Source: Thamnaconus septentrionalis (lineage: Eukaryota > Chordata > Actinopteri > Tetraodontiformes > Monacanthidae). From it: DNA of 64,000 nt. Below the pieces are notes generated by a model that saw only the letters and a list, made by a program, of their open reading frames with translations, did not search any database and had not been told where the DNA came from. Location: assembly GCA_009823395.1 (NCBI GenBank), contig CM020520.1:412001-476000 (forward strand), written 5' to 3'. A program made the translations under genes and the position numbers. Numbering within the stretch: the stretch's first letter is position 1; each line of letters starts with the position of its first letter. Shown here in pieces: positions 24,736-37,208 of this stretch.

Positions 24736-26083
24736 CACTTCCACTTCCTGGCTGGAACCAGCCACTATGGCAACAGACAGATGGAAACCCCTCACTGTTC
24801 CAATGTCATCTGTGAAAATGGTTTATTTAAATATTATTCTGATATCGTCATTATCATACAAACTGCTGCAATGTTTCAGTACAGAAGCCTCACACAATAC
24901 CAAAGGAAATGAACAAAAGAAGAAGAAGGAGAAGAAGACAAAGGAAAAGCAGGATCCACCATCAGAGTTATGGGACAGCTCAACAAACAGACAGGACTGC
25001 ATTGAAATGAAACACAGCTGGAGAAAGCAACACATCCAGTGGATGACCTACGAGGCTCTGACCAGCACAGCTCAACAGCTTGAGTTGTGGTTGAGTTGAA
25101 CATCCCTGAAGGAACTGCCGTCCCAGACTCCGCCCACTCTGGAGGTCCAGCTGCTCATCAGCAACTCTGCCTCCCTCACTCTGTTTTTTCTAAAATAAAA
25201 CTTCATCCGTCATCTCCCCGTGCAGTCAGTCTCTCCTCCCGCTGCGACTCTGAGCGCTGAAGGGCCGATGCCTTCATGATGGAGCAAATCCCCCTTAGGT
25301 TAGAATGAAAGCTTCATAAAGGAGATGTTTCTAATATATATATATATAGATAGACATTTATAGACTTTTTTTCTCAGATACATTTAGCCAAGTTGTTTTT
25401 GTGAAGAGATGAAAACCCACTTTGGACTTGTTAACACTTGACTATGAGTACATGACACCATTGTTACAAGTACAAAACATCACCGGCCTCTGCCGTCTCC
25501 AATGGACTTTGAAAAGAAAACCAAGAAAAAGAAGCCAAACAAAATGAGAGCCAAAAAATAAAGAATGTCAACATGCTTTTTTTTTTCCATTTATAAGTTG
25601 TACACATCTGGAGCTTTATACATGAGGGCTGGACAGTCTGTCCACTCAAACTGTGCATGCTCTCTCCAAAGAAAAATAGTTGACCTTCTCTTTATTCATT
25701 CCACTCTTCAAAAGAAGCTATTATTACTCTGACTGTTATTATTATCATCATTTTTATGATCATTTCCTGCAGTGTAAATGCTTCCATTGATTTAAATGAT
25801 GCATCTTAAGCTTTGAAGGACAAACTTCTCCTCCCTGCTGGGAGTCGATGGTGTGAAGGAGAAGGTGGATTATGGTCCAGCTGAAGCCTCCTGGACCCTG
25901 GCAGGGCTGGCAGGGACAGAGAGGCCTTCTACTGCTCACATCCAAGCCTGCTGAAGCTGCACACACTCTCCTCATCCACCTCTTCCTCCTCCTACTCCTC
26001 CTCCAACTCCTCCTCCTCCTCTTTTTGCAGTGAGATGAAGTCTTTAAAGGGTGCTGAGCACTGCAGCTTCATGTTTGACTCGT
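22791..26083. other. Intergenic with short repeats; CNE-like patch at 24285-24370
   Basis: (TG)n at 23200-23229, (CAG)n at 23538-23560, (CAG)9 at 24451-24478, (CTG)11 at 24702-24734. The block 24285-24370 (CTAATTAGCCC, TATCATTATGCTAAC) is A+T-rich and enhancer-like. No gene is supported. Confidence 0.35.
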
Positions 26084-26106
26084 TCAAAATATATATACAT
26101 ATATAT

Positions 26107-26217
<111 letters not shown>

Positions 26218-26264
26218 ATATAGTCCATCCTGAGGGGTTGATTTCAATTGAAATAAAGCAGCGC

Positions 26265-26265
<1 letters not shown>

Positions 26266-26308
<43 letters not shown>
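26266..26308. repeat. (CTG)14 triplet repeat
   Basis: A pure CTG run of about 43 bases, 50 bases after the TA array. Confidence 0.97.
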
Positions 26309-27464
26309 AGGGCGGCGGCGGTACCCGTGGCGGATAACATCCAGCTACAGAATGGTTCTCCACTCATAAATCAAGCATATTCATAAATTTTTCACTTTGA
26401 AATGGAACAGCTGTTCTCTTCAGCTTCACCCCCCCGTCCTCCTCCTATTACTTCTTTCTCTTTTCTCTCTTTTGCTCTGTCATGGAAATGAGCTGCACTT
26501 GTTGCACGGCGGATCACAAAAGGAAACTGTTTCTCTTCACTGTGTCGGATTGTCGAAGCGTGTTTGCTTGTAAATGCTTTGCTTGGACAGAAAAAAAAAA
26601 TCTCTGTGGCACATTGTCTTAAAAATAAAGCATCGACGCATATTTTACACACATATATATTTTAGGTGAGGCGTCTTCAACGAAGCTGTGAAGTTTCATT
26701 TTTGTGGAAGTTAAATTTTAATGGGCCACAAACAGCCGCTGTCTGACTTGACTGACTTATGAGTCATTATTCCTTGTTTGGCTCGCTCACTGACTCGCTA
26801 TACAAGCGTCACAACTTGTCACTGTTGTTGTGCCACTCGCTGTTGTTGTAGCCGTGTTGTACAAGTTAACGGCCTGTCGGCTCTGTGTGACAGCAACACT
26901 CGGCACCGCTAAGAGGCTCCGCAGTGAACCAACGAGTCACTCAGCAGTGAGCCAACGAGTCACTCAGCAGTGAGCCAACGACAAACCCATCACTGCGTTG
27001 CCATCCAGAGTGGGCGGAGTTTGGGTGCCCGCATGGATTTCCGCAATCGAGAAGAATCGAGTTCCCCATCAGGTCACTGGGCCGAGCGCTTATTCCCCAT
27101 CCCATAATAATGGGCGGGAAGAGAAGCGGGGCAGAAGAAGGCAACAGAAGACAGAGTGCAGGTCAGTTCAGATCAATCACCCAGCGGCCACACGTGAATC
27201 CTGAATGACTCGTGACTTGTGATATGCGTTTTTTTCTCCCCCTTTTTATTCCTACTGTGGATGCAATACAAATCAAATGACAAAGGGACAGTTTAGATTT
27301 TTTCTGGTCACACCAAAGGCTAGCACATTGAAAATAAAGCTAAAGCCAACAAATCTGTGTAACACTGAACTCCAAGTGTTGACGCACGAAGCTCAAGTAA
27401 TGAATGTTCCCCTCCGCCTCCCAGCCTCCGGACAAATAGGCATGCACATCTGTATTACTAACAA
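26309..27464. other. Intergenic, no gene seen
   Basis: Mostly unique A+T-rich sequence. It includes a 24-base direct duplication (GAGTCACTCAGCAGTGAGCC) at about 26925-26980. A further TTTATT (AATAAA on the minus strand) lies at 27245-27250 and could be a distal vstm2a poly(A) signal. Confidence 0.4.
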
Positions 27465-27479
27465 TATGCACATTTAGAT

Positions 27480-28339
27480 AGATATATATATATTTATTTA
27501 TTTTTTTGTTATTTTAAGGCGGCCAAACACAGCTGATGGTAAATGAGGAAAGTGCTGTGAAACGCCGGATGTTGAACAGTCAGGATTTCCTTCCAGAGGG
27601 GCCGAGTGCCTGTCGGGACGATGACCTTCATGGCTAATATGACGAGTGGCAGCTATGTATACAGCACATACACTTACTCTAGGTGTTTCATCTTTTTTGT
27701 CAAATAAAACAGATATATATTTAGATCTAGAATCATAGATATATTACACAAATGTAAATTCTCTTCCGTCTGGAGCCATGAACACAAGGAGAGGGACAGC
27801 CAGGGAAGAAAAACAGAACCTTCGGAACCTTGAGACAGTCATTCTTCCGTGAGCGTCATCCAGCAAGAGTCCACTTGGAACTGGAGGATCAGGGGTGGGG
27901 GTGGGGTCGGGTTGGAGATCTGGGAGCAGGTGGGTGAGGCGGTGGGGGGAGGAGGAGGGGGTCGGCTCTGCTCAATGTACAAAAAGGTAAAATCCAGCTG
28001 GCTTAAAGGTGACCGCTGAGGCTTATTACTGACTTCCTCTTCTTCTTCTCTCTTTGTGAATGTGCCGCGTTGCGAGAGCAGCAGTTTGCCGGGAGGTGAA
28101 GGCCAACTGTGCAGTCTGCGTGGTGGGGTGAGGAGGTGGGGAGGAGGTGGGGTGGGGGAGGGGAGGCTGAAAACTGAAAGCAGGCAACTATCTCGTTCAC
28201 TTTGAGAGCAAACAGAGTAGAGAGGGAGGAGGAGGAGGAGGAGGAGGGGAGGGTGTTAGGGGGCGGGGCTAGGCTGGCTGGGCGGGGCTGAGGAGAGAGA
28301 GCGAGGTCGGGGTGCAAACCACTTCTTCAGTTCCTCAAA
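27480..28339 (-). other. vstm2a: 3' UTR of vstm2a (inferred)
   Basis: Sequence between the last-exon stop codon and the first plausible poly(A) signal on the minus strand. It has G-rich plus-strand stretches (27890-27960, 28120-28160) that would be C-rich in the mRNA. No convincing reading frame lies here. The extent is inferred, since no transcript evidence is available. Confidence 0.35.
27493..27502 (-). terminator. vstm2a: Candidate poly(A) signals of vstm2a (two overlapping AATAAA)
   Basis: TTTATTTATT on the plus strand reads as two overlapping AATAAA hexamers on the minus strand, about 840 bases after the vstm2a stop codon. This is the first such doublet downstream of the gene. An alternative lies at 27245-27250. 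Confidence 0.4.
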
Positions 28340-28416
28340 TTATAAGAAGGCATCTCTGAGCAGAGCGCCGAGCAGCAGCAGGACGGCCAGTCCAGCGCTG
28401 GACGATATCCTGGTAC
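28340..28416 (-). CDS. vstm2a: vstm2a last coding exon, hydrophobic C-terminal tail
   Basis: On the minus strand an acceptor (CAG at 28419-28417) opens a 77-base coding exon ending in TAA at 28342-28340. Joined in phase 1 to the G that ends the exon at 39286, it reads Gly-Thr-Arg-Ile-Ser-Ser-Ser, then a hydrophobic run AGLAVLLLLGALL, then RDAFL and stop. A Ser/Gly-rich spacer before a terminal hydrophobic run is what a GPI-attachment signal or a short membrane anchor looks like. The relative VSTM2B also ends in a leucine-rich tail (from memory). The intron before it ends in (TG)23 rather than a normal polypyrimidine tract. It is assigned to this gene by exact phase, by strand and by the absence of any other gene between. 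Confidence 0.75.

Positions 28417-28419
<3 letters not shown>

Positions 28420-28465
<46 letters not shown>
28420..28465. repeat. (CA)23 abutting the vstm2a last-exon acceptor
   Basis: A pure 46-base CA run on the plus strand. In the vstm2a transcript it is (UG)23, ending 3 bases before the exon, with only CAG between. It occupies the place of the polypyrimidine tract. Confidence 0.98.
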
Positions 28466-28468
<3 letters not shown>

Positions 28469-29134
28469 GGCAATCATGTGGTTAAGGAGAGGTTTTCACT
28501 GAAGATGTTGACATGGTTTTGATGGTATTTCTATGACCTCAGCACAATAAACATGCTCCTGGTCTGGTCTCATTTCCCCTCATTATGAGCAGAAGCCCTC
28601 CGGCCTGAAGTGACAGCGCGTGGCTATGAGTGCGTGACGCCGTGTCGGAGCGGCGACGCAACGCACTGACTGGCAGTGACAATGTAGCAAGGCGGTGCAG
28701 GAAGGTGAGTGGGGCAGTGTGGACGCAGCAGCAGCAGCAGCTGAGACAGAAGCAGGCCGGCAGAGTTATTAATAACTGAGCCTCTTATTAATAAGTTCAA
28801 ATGCTGCTGCGGCTGAGCTGCCTGCTCGCTTCCTTGCACTGACACGAGGCTTCCAGTGGCTGGCGCTCATCAATATCAACACCACCCTCATTAATAGCAG
28901 ACCAACCTGTCAGGCCTGCAGCTTCCTGCTTATCCAAACGTTGCAGCCAGAGCAGTTTGACACATTTGCTGCTATCAAAATGACTCGTTTGTGCATCAAT
29001 AAAAGTGTCATGAGCACTCGGCTGCAACGGCTGCCTGACTTTTACGCACCGCAGCCATTAAGTGTAAAGCCAAGCGTTTATCATTTCTCTCCAAATTTAA
29101 AATGGAAATTGCCAGTAAGTGAGCCCCACTCTAA

Positions 29135-29181
<47 letters not shown>

Positions 29182-29281
29182 TTGGGTTCTCTACTCAGCT
29201 GCTTACATTCAGAATGTTTAGCTGCGATTAAACGGAATCACGCTGCTAATTTAAAACATCTCAGTTCTCTCACACTGAAAT

Positions 29282-29892
29282 TCCTCTCTTTTCCTCCCTT
29301 CTCCTCCTCCCTTCTCCTCCTCCCTCCATCTCCTCCCTTCTCCTCCCTCCATCTCCTCCCTTCATCTCCTCCCTTCTCCTCCTCCCTCCATCTCCTCCCT
29401 TCATCTCCTCCCTCCATCTCCTCCCTTCTCCTCCTTCCTTCTCCTCCTCCCTTCTTCTCCTCCCTTCTCCTCCTCCCTCCATCTCCTCCCTTCTTCTCCT
29501 CCCTTCTCCTCCATCTCCTCCTCCCTCCATCTCCTCCCTTCTTCTCCTCCCTTCTCCTCCTTCCTTCTCCTCCTCCCTCCATCTCCTCCCTTCTCCTCCA
29601 TCTCCTCCTCCCTCCATCTCCTCCCTTCTTCTCCTCCCTTCTCCTCCTCCATCTCCTCCCTTCTCCTCCTCCTCTCCTCTCCTCCTTCTCTCCTCCCTCC
29701 TCCTCCTTCTCTCCTCCTTCCTCCTCCTCTCCTCCATTCTCCTCCCCTTCTCCTCCTCCTCTCCTCCCTCTTCTCCTCCCTCTCCTCCTCCTTCTTCTCC
29801 TCCCTTCTCCTCCTCCCTTCTCCTCCTCCCTTCTCCTCCTCCCTTCTTCTCCTCCCTTCTCCTCCTCCCTTCTCCTCCTCCCTCCATCTCCT
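29282..29892. repeat. Polypyrimidine block, TCC/CTTCTCC minisatellite
   Basis: About 610 bases almost purely of C and T on the plus strand, made of shuffled CTCCTCCCTTCTCCTC and CCCTCCATCTCC modules. Four overlapping long frames (244-290 codons, Glu-Arg-Gly or Ser-Pro-Leu) run through it and are explained by composition. Confidence 0.95.
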
Positions 29893-30400
29893 GGCTGCAG
29901 ACGGCCTGCAAGCTGCCCGGCGGGACCATTTGTACGGGGCAGCGCTCGCTGGCCGGCCTGTTTACCGAGCATCTGACACGACTAACAACTGCAAAACTAG
30001 AGCGCAGCCTCTCTGGCCGCGGCAACGTGACTCTGGATGAAGCAACCTGAGGTGACGACGGCGGGAGAGAGAGAGAGAGGGGGGGAGACGAGGCGAGAGC
30101 AGAGCTAAAAATGAATAAATAAATAAAAAATGAAATATTCACTAAATGTCGTTTAGCCGGACTCCTGCGTCAGACTTGAAGGAGGAAATGTGGGCTGTGT
30201 TCCTGGCTGCAGGGGGAGGGGGGGTGGTGGGGGATGGAGGGGGGGGGCAGAGATGGAGGGCTCTGACCCTTTATTCCTCCCCAGCACATCTCATTTGGCT
30301 GGAGGTGATCCAGAGAACGGCGGTGCCACAGAGGAGCGGCAATCACTCCGGGCCAAAACACCCTTCACACACAGAATAATTAATCAGCCTGCAGCCAGGA

Positions 30401-30435
<35 letters not shown>

Positions 30436-30470
30436 GAGAGAGAGAGAGGACGGGCGAGGCAGACAGACAC

Positions 30471-30504
<34 letters not shown>

Positions 30505-31373
30505 ATAAAATAAATACCAGCGTGCACTAATTCACTAATGCAGCTTTTTTTTTTTTTTTTTGCTTTTTTTCCATGCACCCTAATCTACTTAACAACAGTG
30601 ACACCGAGTGAAAGGCCGGCTTTAATCCCGCTGTCGCTCCCTCCATGTCGCTCCCAACATCCCGCCGCTGTTTACTCACACGGACGCAGGCATGAGTCAC
30701 GCCACGGCGGCGGCCGAGCTTAATGAGGTTGTAACTCAAGGTTGATGTCTCCGTCTGGGACTCACACAATACATCATCATACATGAAAAACCTGCCGGGA
30801 ATCATCCTGCTTGAAGAGGAGGAGGACAGTTTGTGTTGGGTGGAGGGAGAGGCGGAGGCAACATTCCTGAGTGAGTCCGTGCAGCAGCGGTGGCACTGGT
30901 GCTGTGAGACTCCGACTTCACCAGCGTGTTGATAAATTGCATCATGAACTGCAGTCAAACTGCAGCAAACTGCTCCGTCTGAGCGGGACGGCGCATTTCA
31001 TCACATCACTTATTTACCCAGCTAAATATCAGCAAACACTCTGCGGGTGCCTCTCTCCTTCCTCTCCTCCTTCCTCTCCTCCTTTCCCTCCTTTGCAAGA
31101 GTCTTGATGGATTATTATTTATTATTATTTTCAGCATTATTATTTCCGCTTTCCAGAGTCGTGATCTAAGCAAGCCGCATCCGGTTGAACACTTAATTTA
31201 CTCTGAAAGCCGCTGGGGAGAAATTGCACATCTGCTCTGCAGAGAGAAGCGGCATGCACAGCTGGACGACGGGAACAGCTTTCAGTTCGGTGGGGTTCAA
31301 TCAGACGTGTGCGGCACACTGTGATCTCTCCATCGTCTGGCTGAGAGAGTGAGAGGGAGAGAGAGTGAGAGAG

Positions 31374-31955
<582 letters not shown>

Positions 31956-32070
31956 CAGTGCTGGTGGGAGGAGGAAACCGCTTTACTGTAGCTCACATTA
32001 TTTAGCTTCACAGCGCTAACATGAGTCGAGTCTCTCTGTTGCACTGGCTGACATCTCCCTTTATTACCAT

Positions 32071-32073
<3 letters not shown>

Positions 32074-32101
<28 letters not shown>
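32074..32101. repeat. (CA)n microsatellite
   Basis: A pure CA run of about 28 bases. Similar runs are at 32263-32288 and 32752-32780. Confidence 0.95.
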
Positions 32102-32257
32102 GGCAGGCTGCAGTTTATTTCGGACCCTCCGCTGCCCTCCAAAGCTCACAAGAGCACCAATTATGGATTAATCTGCCACCAAAATAGTCCACAATGAATG
32201 CACCATTTTCCTCTCGCTGTGTTTATTAGTGATAAGCACCGCTGAGCCAACCACTCG

Positions 32258-32292
<35 letters not shown>

Positions 32293-32746
32293 GTAATTGC
32301 ACAATATTTCTGGAATGTTTACTCTTGTGCGTCTCCAAGCTAAGACAAACAGTAAAAGGATTTGATGATTGCAAAGTTTTGAGATGCCACAGTGGAAGGT
32401 GGTGGTGGGATGTGAAGCTACAGCCGGCCAAGCTCATCCTCAGTCCTGCTGAATGCTGGCAGATCCCACACACAACCTCTGGTGGGGCCTTGCAGAAACA
32501 CAAAGAGTCAGACCAACAGAGGAGGATCCATCCACGGTTGTACTGAGGCTCGCCTGCATCCAAGACTCGGCTGTGATTGGTCGGACAGTCAGTCTGCAGA
32601 CTGGAGCCTCTTCAGCTGTCATGGAGTCACATTAGCCTTCATGGATTCATAGCCAACATTAATTTTCCAGCCTGGACAGGAACTGTTTCCTATTCCAGGT
32701 CAGCAGCCTCGTCATGGCTTGTTTTGCTGTGTGTGCCCCCCGCCCT

Positions 32747-32783
<37 letters not shown>

Positions 32784-33390
32784 GCCGACGCTGAACACAA
32801 ACTTTGAAATTCAATTCCACAATCCAGCGCGGCGCAGCTCCATCCAGGTGCCAGAGAGCTCAAAGCGCTGAGTCACTGCTGAGGCTTTTCAACAATCCAG
32901 CAGAAAGGAGTGTTTGCAGCGCACCGCCAGCCACGCTCCCTCCAGAACCAGGTGATCCAGTCACACTTGTTCCCAACAGAAGGCACATTGTTATTCATGC
33001 ATTATTGATTTGCCACTGTAGTGGTTTCTGTTTCTTTGCTGGCTATTTGGAAGGCAGGTTTTTCCCCTTCATTGATTATGACACTGTGAAAGCACACGAG
33101 CCCACTGAGAGGAGATCCAGCTCAGATATGATGTCATCAGGGCAAATCAGACAGAAGAGGAAACGCATGGCAGACGGATCAATGTCCTCCACGTGGAAAA
33201 AAGCTCCATTAATATGCAAATGACAGAGGGGAGCCCTGGAATTAAGTCCCAGCCAACGGCGCCCGCCTCAAGCGTGCCGCTGCTAATGTTCTGCAATTTC
33301 CTTCAGCAAAACGTCAAAGACGCGACAGGACAACAAGAAGACGATGACGGCTCAATGTCCTGCGACACCCATCCAGTAATCACAGCACCG

Positions 33391-34102
33391 CAGGCTGAGC
33401 CTGGCCTGGTCCAGCTGCAGGCGGAGCCTGGCCTGGTTCAGCTGCAGACTGAGCCTGGCCTGGCCTGGTCCAGCTGCAGACCGAGCCTGGCCTGGTTCAG
33501 CTGCAGGCGGAGCCTGGCCTGGTCCAGCTGCAGACCGAGCCTGGCCTGGTTCAGCTGCAGACTGAGCCTGGCCTGGCCTGGTCCAGCTGCAGACTGAGCC
33601 TGGCCTGGCCTGGTCCAGCTGCAGGCTGAGCCTGGCCTGGCCTGGTCCAGCTGCAGACTGAGCCTGACCAGGCCTGGTCCAGCTGCAGGAAGACCCTGGC
33701 CTGGTCCAGCTGCAGACTGAGCCTGACCAGGCCTGGTCCAGCTGCAGGCCGAGCCTGGCCTGGTCCAGCTGCAGACCAAGCCTGGCCTGGTTCAGCTGCA
33801 GGTGGAGCCTGGCCTGGTTCAGCTGCAGGCGGAGCCTAGCCTGGTCCAGCTGCAGGCCGAGCCTGGCCTGGTCCAGCTGCAGACTGAGCCTGGCCTGGTC
33901 CAGCTGCAGGCTGAGCCTGGCCTGGCCTGGTCCAGCTGCAGACTGAGCCTGGCCTGGCCTGGTTCAGCTGCAGGTGGAGCCTGGCCTGGTCCAGCTGCAG
34001 GCGGAGCCTGGCCTGGCCTGGTCCAGCTGCAAACGGAGCCTGGCCTGGCCTGGTCCAGCTGCAGGCCGAGCCTGGCCTGGCCTGGTCCAGCTGCAGGCTG
34101 AG
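33391..34102. repeat. Minisatellite, 27/32-bp unit, 24 units
   Basis: Twenty-four copies of a unit ending GGTCCAGCTGCAG (23 exact CAGCTGCAG cores and one CAGCTGCAA variant). Units are 27 bases, or 32 when an extra GCCTG is present. Two units carry a GACCAGGCCTG variant. Because 27 is divisible by three and 32 is not, several frames on both strands stay open for 97-134 codons. These are artefacts. Confidence 0.96.
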
Positions 34103-34271
34103 CAGCAGGTCCCCACATAGCATCAACACTTTGCGCTGCTTCTTTTTGGAGGTGGAGGGGTCACAAATACCAGCGCAACACCTGTGGTCTTTTCACCACA
34201 CTGCACACTTCTGCTGCATCACTTCCTTTTTCTGCTTCTTGTCTCTTGAGAAACCATGGAGAAGTTTTGCC

Positions 34272-34274
<3 letters not shown>

Positions 34275-34312
<38 letters not shown>
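34275..34312. repeat. (TG)n microsatellite
   Basis: A TG run of about 38 bases inside the vstm2a last intron (CA in the transcript). Confidence 0.95.
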
Positions 34313-34315
<3 letters not shown>

Positions 34316-36884
34316 GCGTCCACGTGTGCGACGGTGACACCTGGGGCTCCTCCAGACTCTCCGACTCCGAGCGGCGCCGCTGCTCTGGCATGCAAATGAA
34401 GGCGGCGCTCTTCTCCTCTGAGCTCCCACTTTGAAAGTAACCTTGCCAGCTAAACAAACCACAGGTAAACACAGCTTTCTGCCCTCCTCTGCTGTTTTTC
34501 ACTTTGCTTGTTGTTAAGGAGACAACAAAGGGAGCTTGTGTGCAAATGATTGTTGTTTAGTGCGAGCGGGCCAGGGTCCTAATTGCAGAGCAAAAACTCA
34601 CCAAGATGAAATGAGCAAGAGCTGAACGCACACACACACACACACACACCTCCATGAAAACACACCTTCTCTTGTTTCACTTCATTCAGCCATCATGGCT
34701 AGCTAAAAGCACCGCCGCCCTCCTCCTGTCACGGCTGCTTTTGTGTTTGTGTGTAAAAGTCATTTTGGATGAATTCTCAGCTGAGTTCCTGCGTGGAAGC
34801 TTCTTCTCTTCAGTGTTTCAGGCTGACGAGCTGACGAGACTTCATTTCTTCCCTCTTTGTGATATCTGAGGGTTCAGAGTTTCAAGAGTTGCCTCTTTGA
34901 GTTCTCCATCATTCACTCTCCTCCTCTGACAGAGCCTCTTATCTCTGGGCGCAGTGAGTAGAGACCATCTTGCTGGGACACAATAGACTCAGAAGCACTT
35001 CCCTTCATTCTTCATTCTTTTTGCCTTCTCGCCAGAGCGTCAGTGGCTGGCCTGAACCGGTGACGTGGTGGGTATGAAGCGGCGGTCAGACTGGGCCGCC
35101 GGGCTGAGGTGAATCACGGCAGCTCCGACTGGCTGAGTGCCAGCTGCATCCTGCACCCCGGCTGCCCGGCTGTCAGTTGGCTGGCCGGGCTTCCTCGCTG
35201 TCACGGTTCTCCGCTTGGCCCTGAGAAGCTGCGGTCACCCTGACAGGAGCCCCAGCTGGACGCTCGGCTGACTGACGGCTTAGATACAGCAGAGTGGCGT
35301 CACCACAGGCGTCTGCGGGCGGAGGTGGAGATGTGGAAGGAGGCGGCGGCGTGATGCTAGCATCTCTCTCTACGCAGAGCGTCGGCGCCTTTTACTCTGC
35401 CGCTCAATTACAATAAAGAATTTAAACGTGGCAAATGTTTGGATTAGTCGTTGAGAAAATGCATTTGAAGCATTTGAAGCATTTGGAGAATTTGATTTCA
35501 CATTTTAAACACCAGTGGAATTTAAAACCCTAATACGATTAATTCAAATAATCTGGAAACAAATCATCAGTTAGGCCAAACTTCTTATCGCAGCACATTT
35601 CTATATAAAATCTGCTGCCGCAGATAAGTGAGCTTCATTTTATTGTGAGTAAAAAAAACACGGGGGTACATTTCCACTATAATTAACAATAACTTGAAAA
35701 TCTAATTATTTGGTTCTCAAATGAAAGCTTTTTATTACCACTCAGTTTTGTAATCTGTGCAAAGATGATGTCAAATATGAAGCTTTTGCTTCAAGATGAT
35801 GCGGTGGTTGCTGTCATGGCATCAAACCCTCAGGGTTTCCTCTGTGCCTCCGGTCCAGTTCCTGTCCACACAGCAACTCATGGCACCATGACCTGCTTCA
35901 TCTGAAAGGAACCTTATGCAAGAGCGGAGGGCCGAGTCCCCTCCCTGGGGAACTCCTCTCGCCCTGCGCATGCACTTGCACTTTAGCACCGCGTCTAATT
36001 TTAGAGCGCGCGGGCAACAAGGTAATAAATTATGTAGACGGCGGATAAAAAAAAGCAAATTAAGACGCCCCTGACAGCCTTTGTGCTCCTCATCAGCGCC
36101 GCTCCTCCGTGCCTGTTGGCTCAGACTGGACACATTTCAAAGGCAGAAGCTTTTGTGCGTCACTGTCTTTTGTCACTGGGCTGGTGGAGTCAATTACACT
36201 CATTTTTTGGCTGCATTTCCTCTCACACAAATTGCTGTTTTTCACTGTAGTTGCCGCTCCGTGTCGAGCGCACTGATCCCCCTGTTGCCTGTCGGACACA
36301 AACTGCCCATGTGGTGGCCTCATTTAACACCGAGCCGTTTAGCCGCGGCCACTGGAAGCTTTTCCTTTCTCTCCTCTTCCTGCTGAGCAGCCACAGGCCG
36401 GGCCACAGACGGACAGACAAGAGGAAAGGACCCGAGTCGACTCGCCGGCGTTGCGTGCGACTTGCTTGAGCGACGTGGATGCAAGCAAACGGCATCATTC
36501 CTATTCATAAGCACCTCCAGCAGCCGTGACTCAGCCGTGCTCTTCTCTGAGACACGCGGTCAAGGCACTTTATCAAATAAAAATATGCTGCTTTCTCCCA
36601 CAGACAAGGTCACTCTTTTCATTTTTCCTTCTTGTTTTTTTGTTCTGATGATTTGGATGCTTACGCAACCGAGCCGAGTGTAGATGTGCGTGACCTTGGA
36701 GTGAGGAGCAGGGTGGCCTTCAGGGAGGAGGTCTGTGGCCCTCAGCTCTGCCAGGCTGCAAACATTCAGCTCTGGTCAGCTCCCAGCTTGGAGAGAAGAG
36801 CGCTGGCAGGAAGGATGGAGGCCGTGGAGAGATGTACCAGCGGCTGACACGCTGGCGGGGGAGCTGGCTGTGGAGCAGCCACGT

Positions 36885-36915
<31 letters not shown>

Positions 36916-37168
36916 GCAGTCTCTACCGCCGCCGCCGCCGCCTCCCCTTATTGTTTCACAGGTGCAGCCGTGCGCAAAACGGAAACTATGTGGCCTGCCT
37001 GGGTTTTAATTCTCTCCCAGCCTCCGTCTGCAGCCTCATTGTTGCTGCTGCAGCTCCGCCGTCGGTAATGGAAGTCGCCTTGAGCCGTGACACCTCTCCG
37101 CCGCTCAGAGCAGGTGAGTGTGAGCTGGCGGAGCAGAGTCACTGAGAGGCATTTATCAGCGGCAGACA

Positions 37169-37208
<40 letters not shown>

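Noticed and set aside
29182..30142. Frames of 244-290 codons on both strands.
   Set aside because: Produced by the polypyrimidine block; composition is Pro/Ser/Leu or Glu/Arg/Gly only, and overlapping frames are equally open.
33193..34129. Several frames of 97-134 codons.
   Set aside because: They read the 27/32-bp minisatellite; frame changes follow the 5-bp unit difference.
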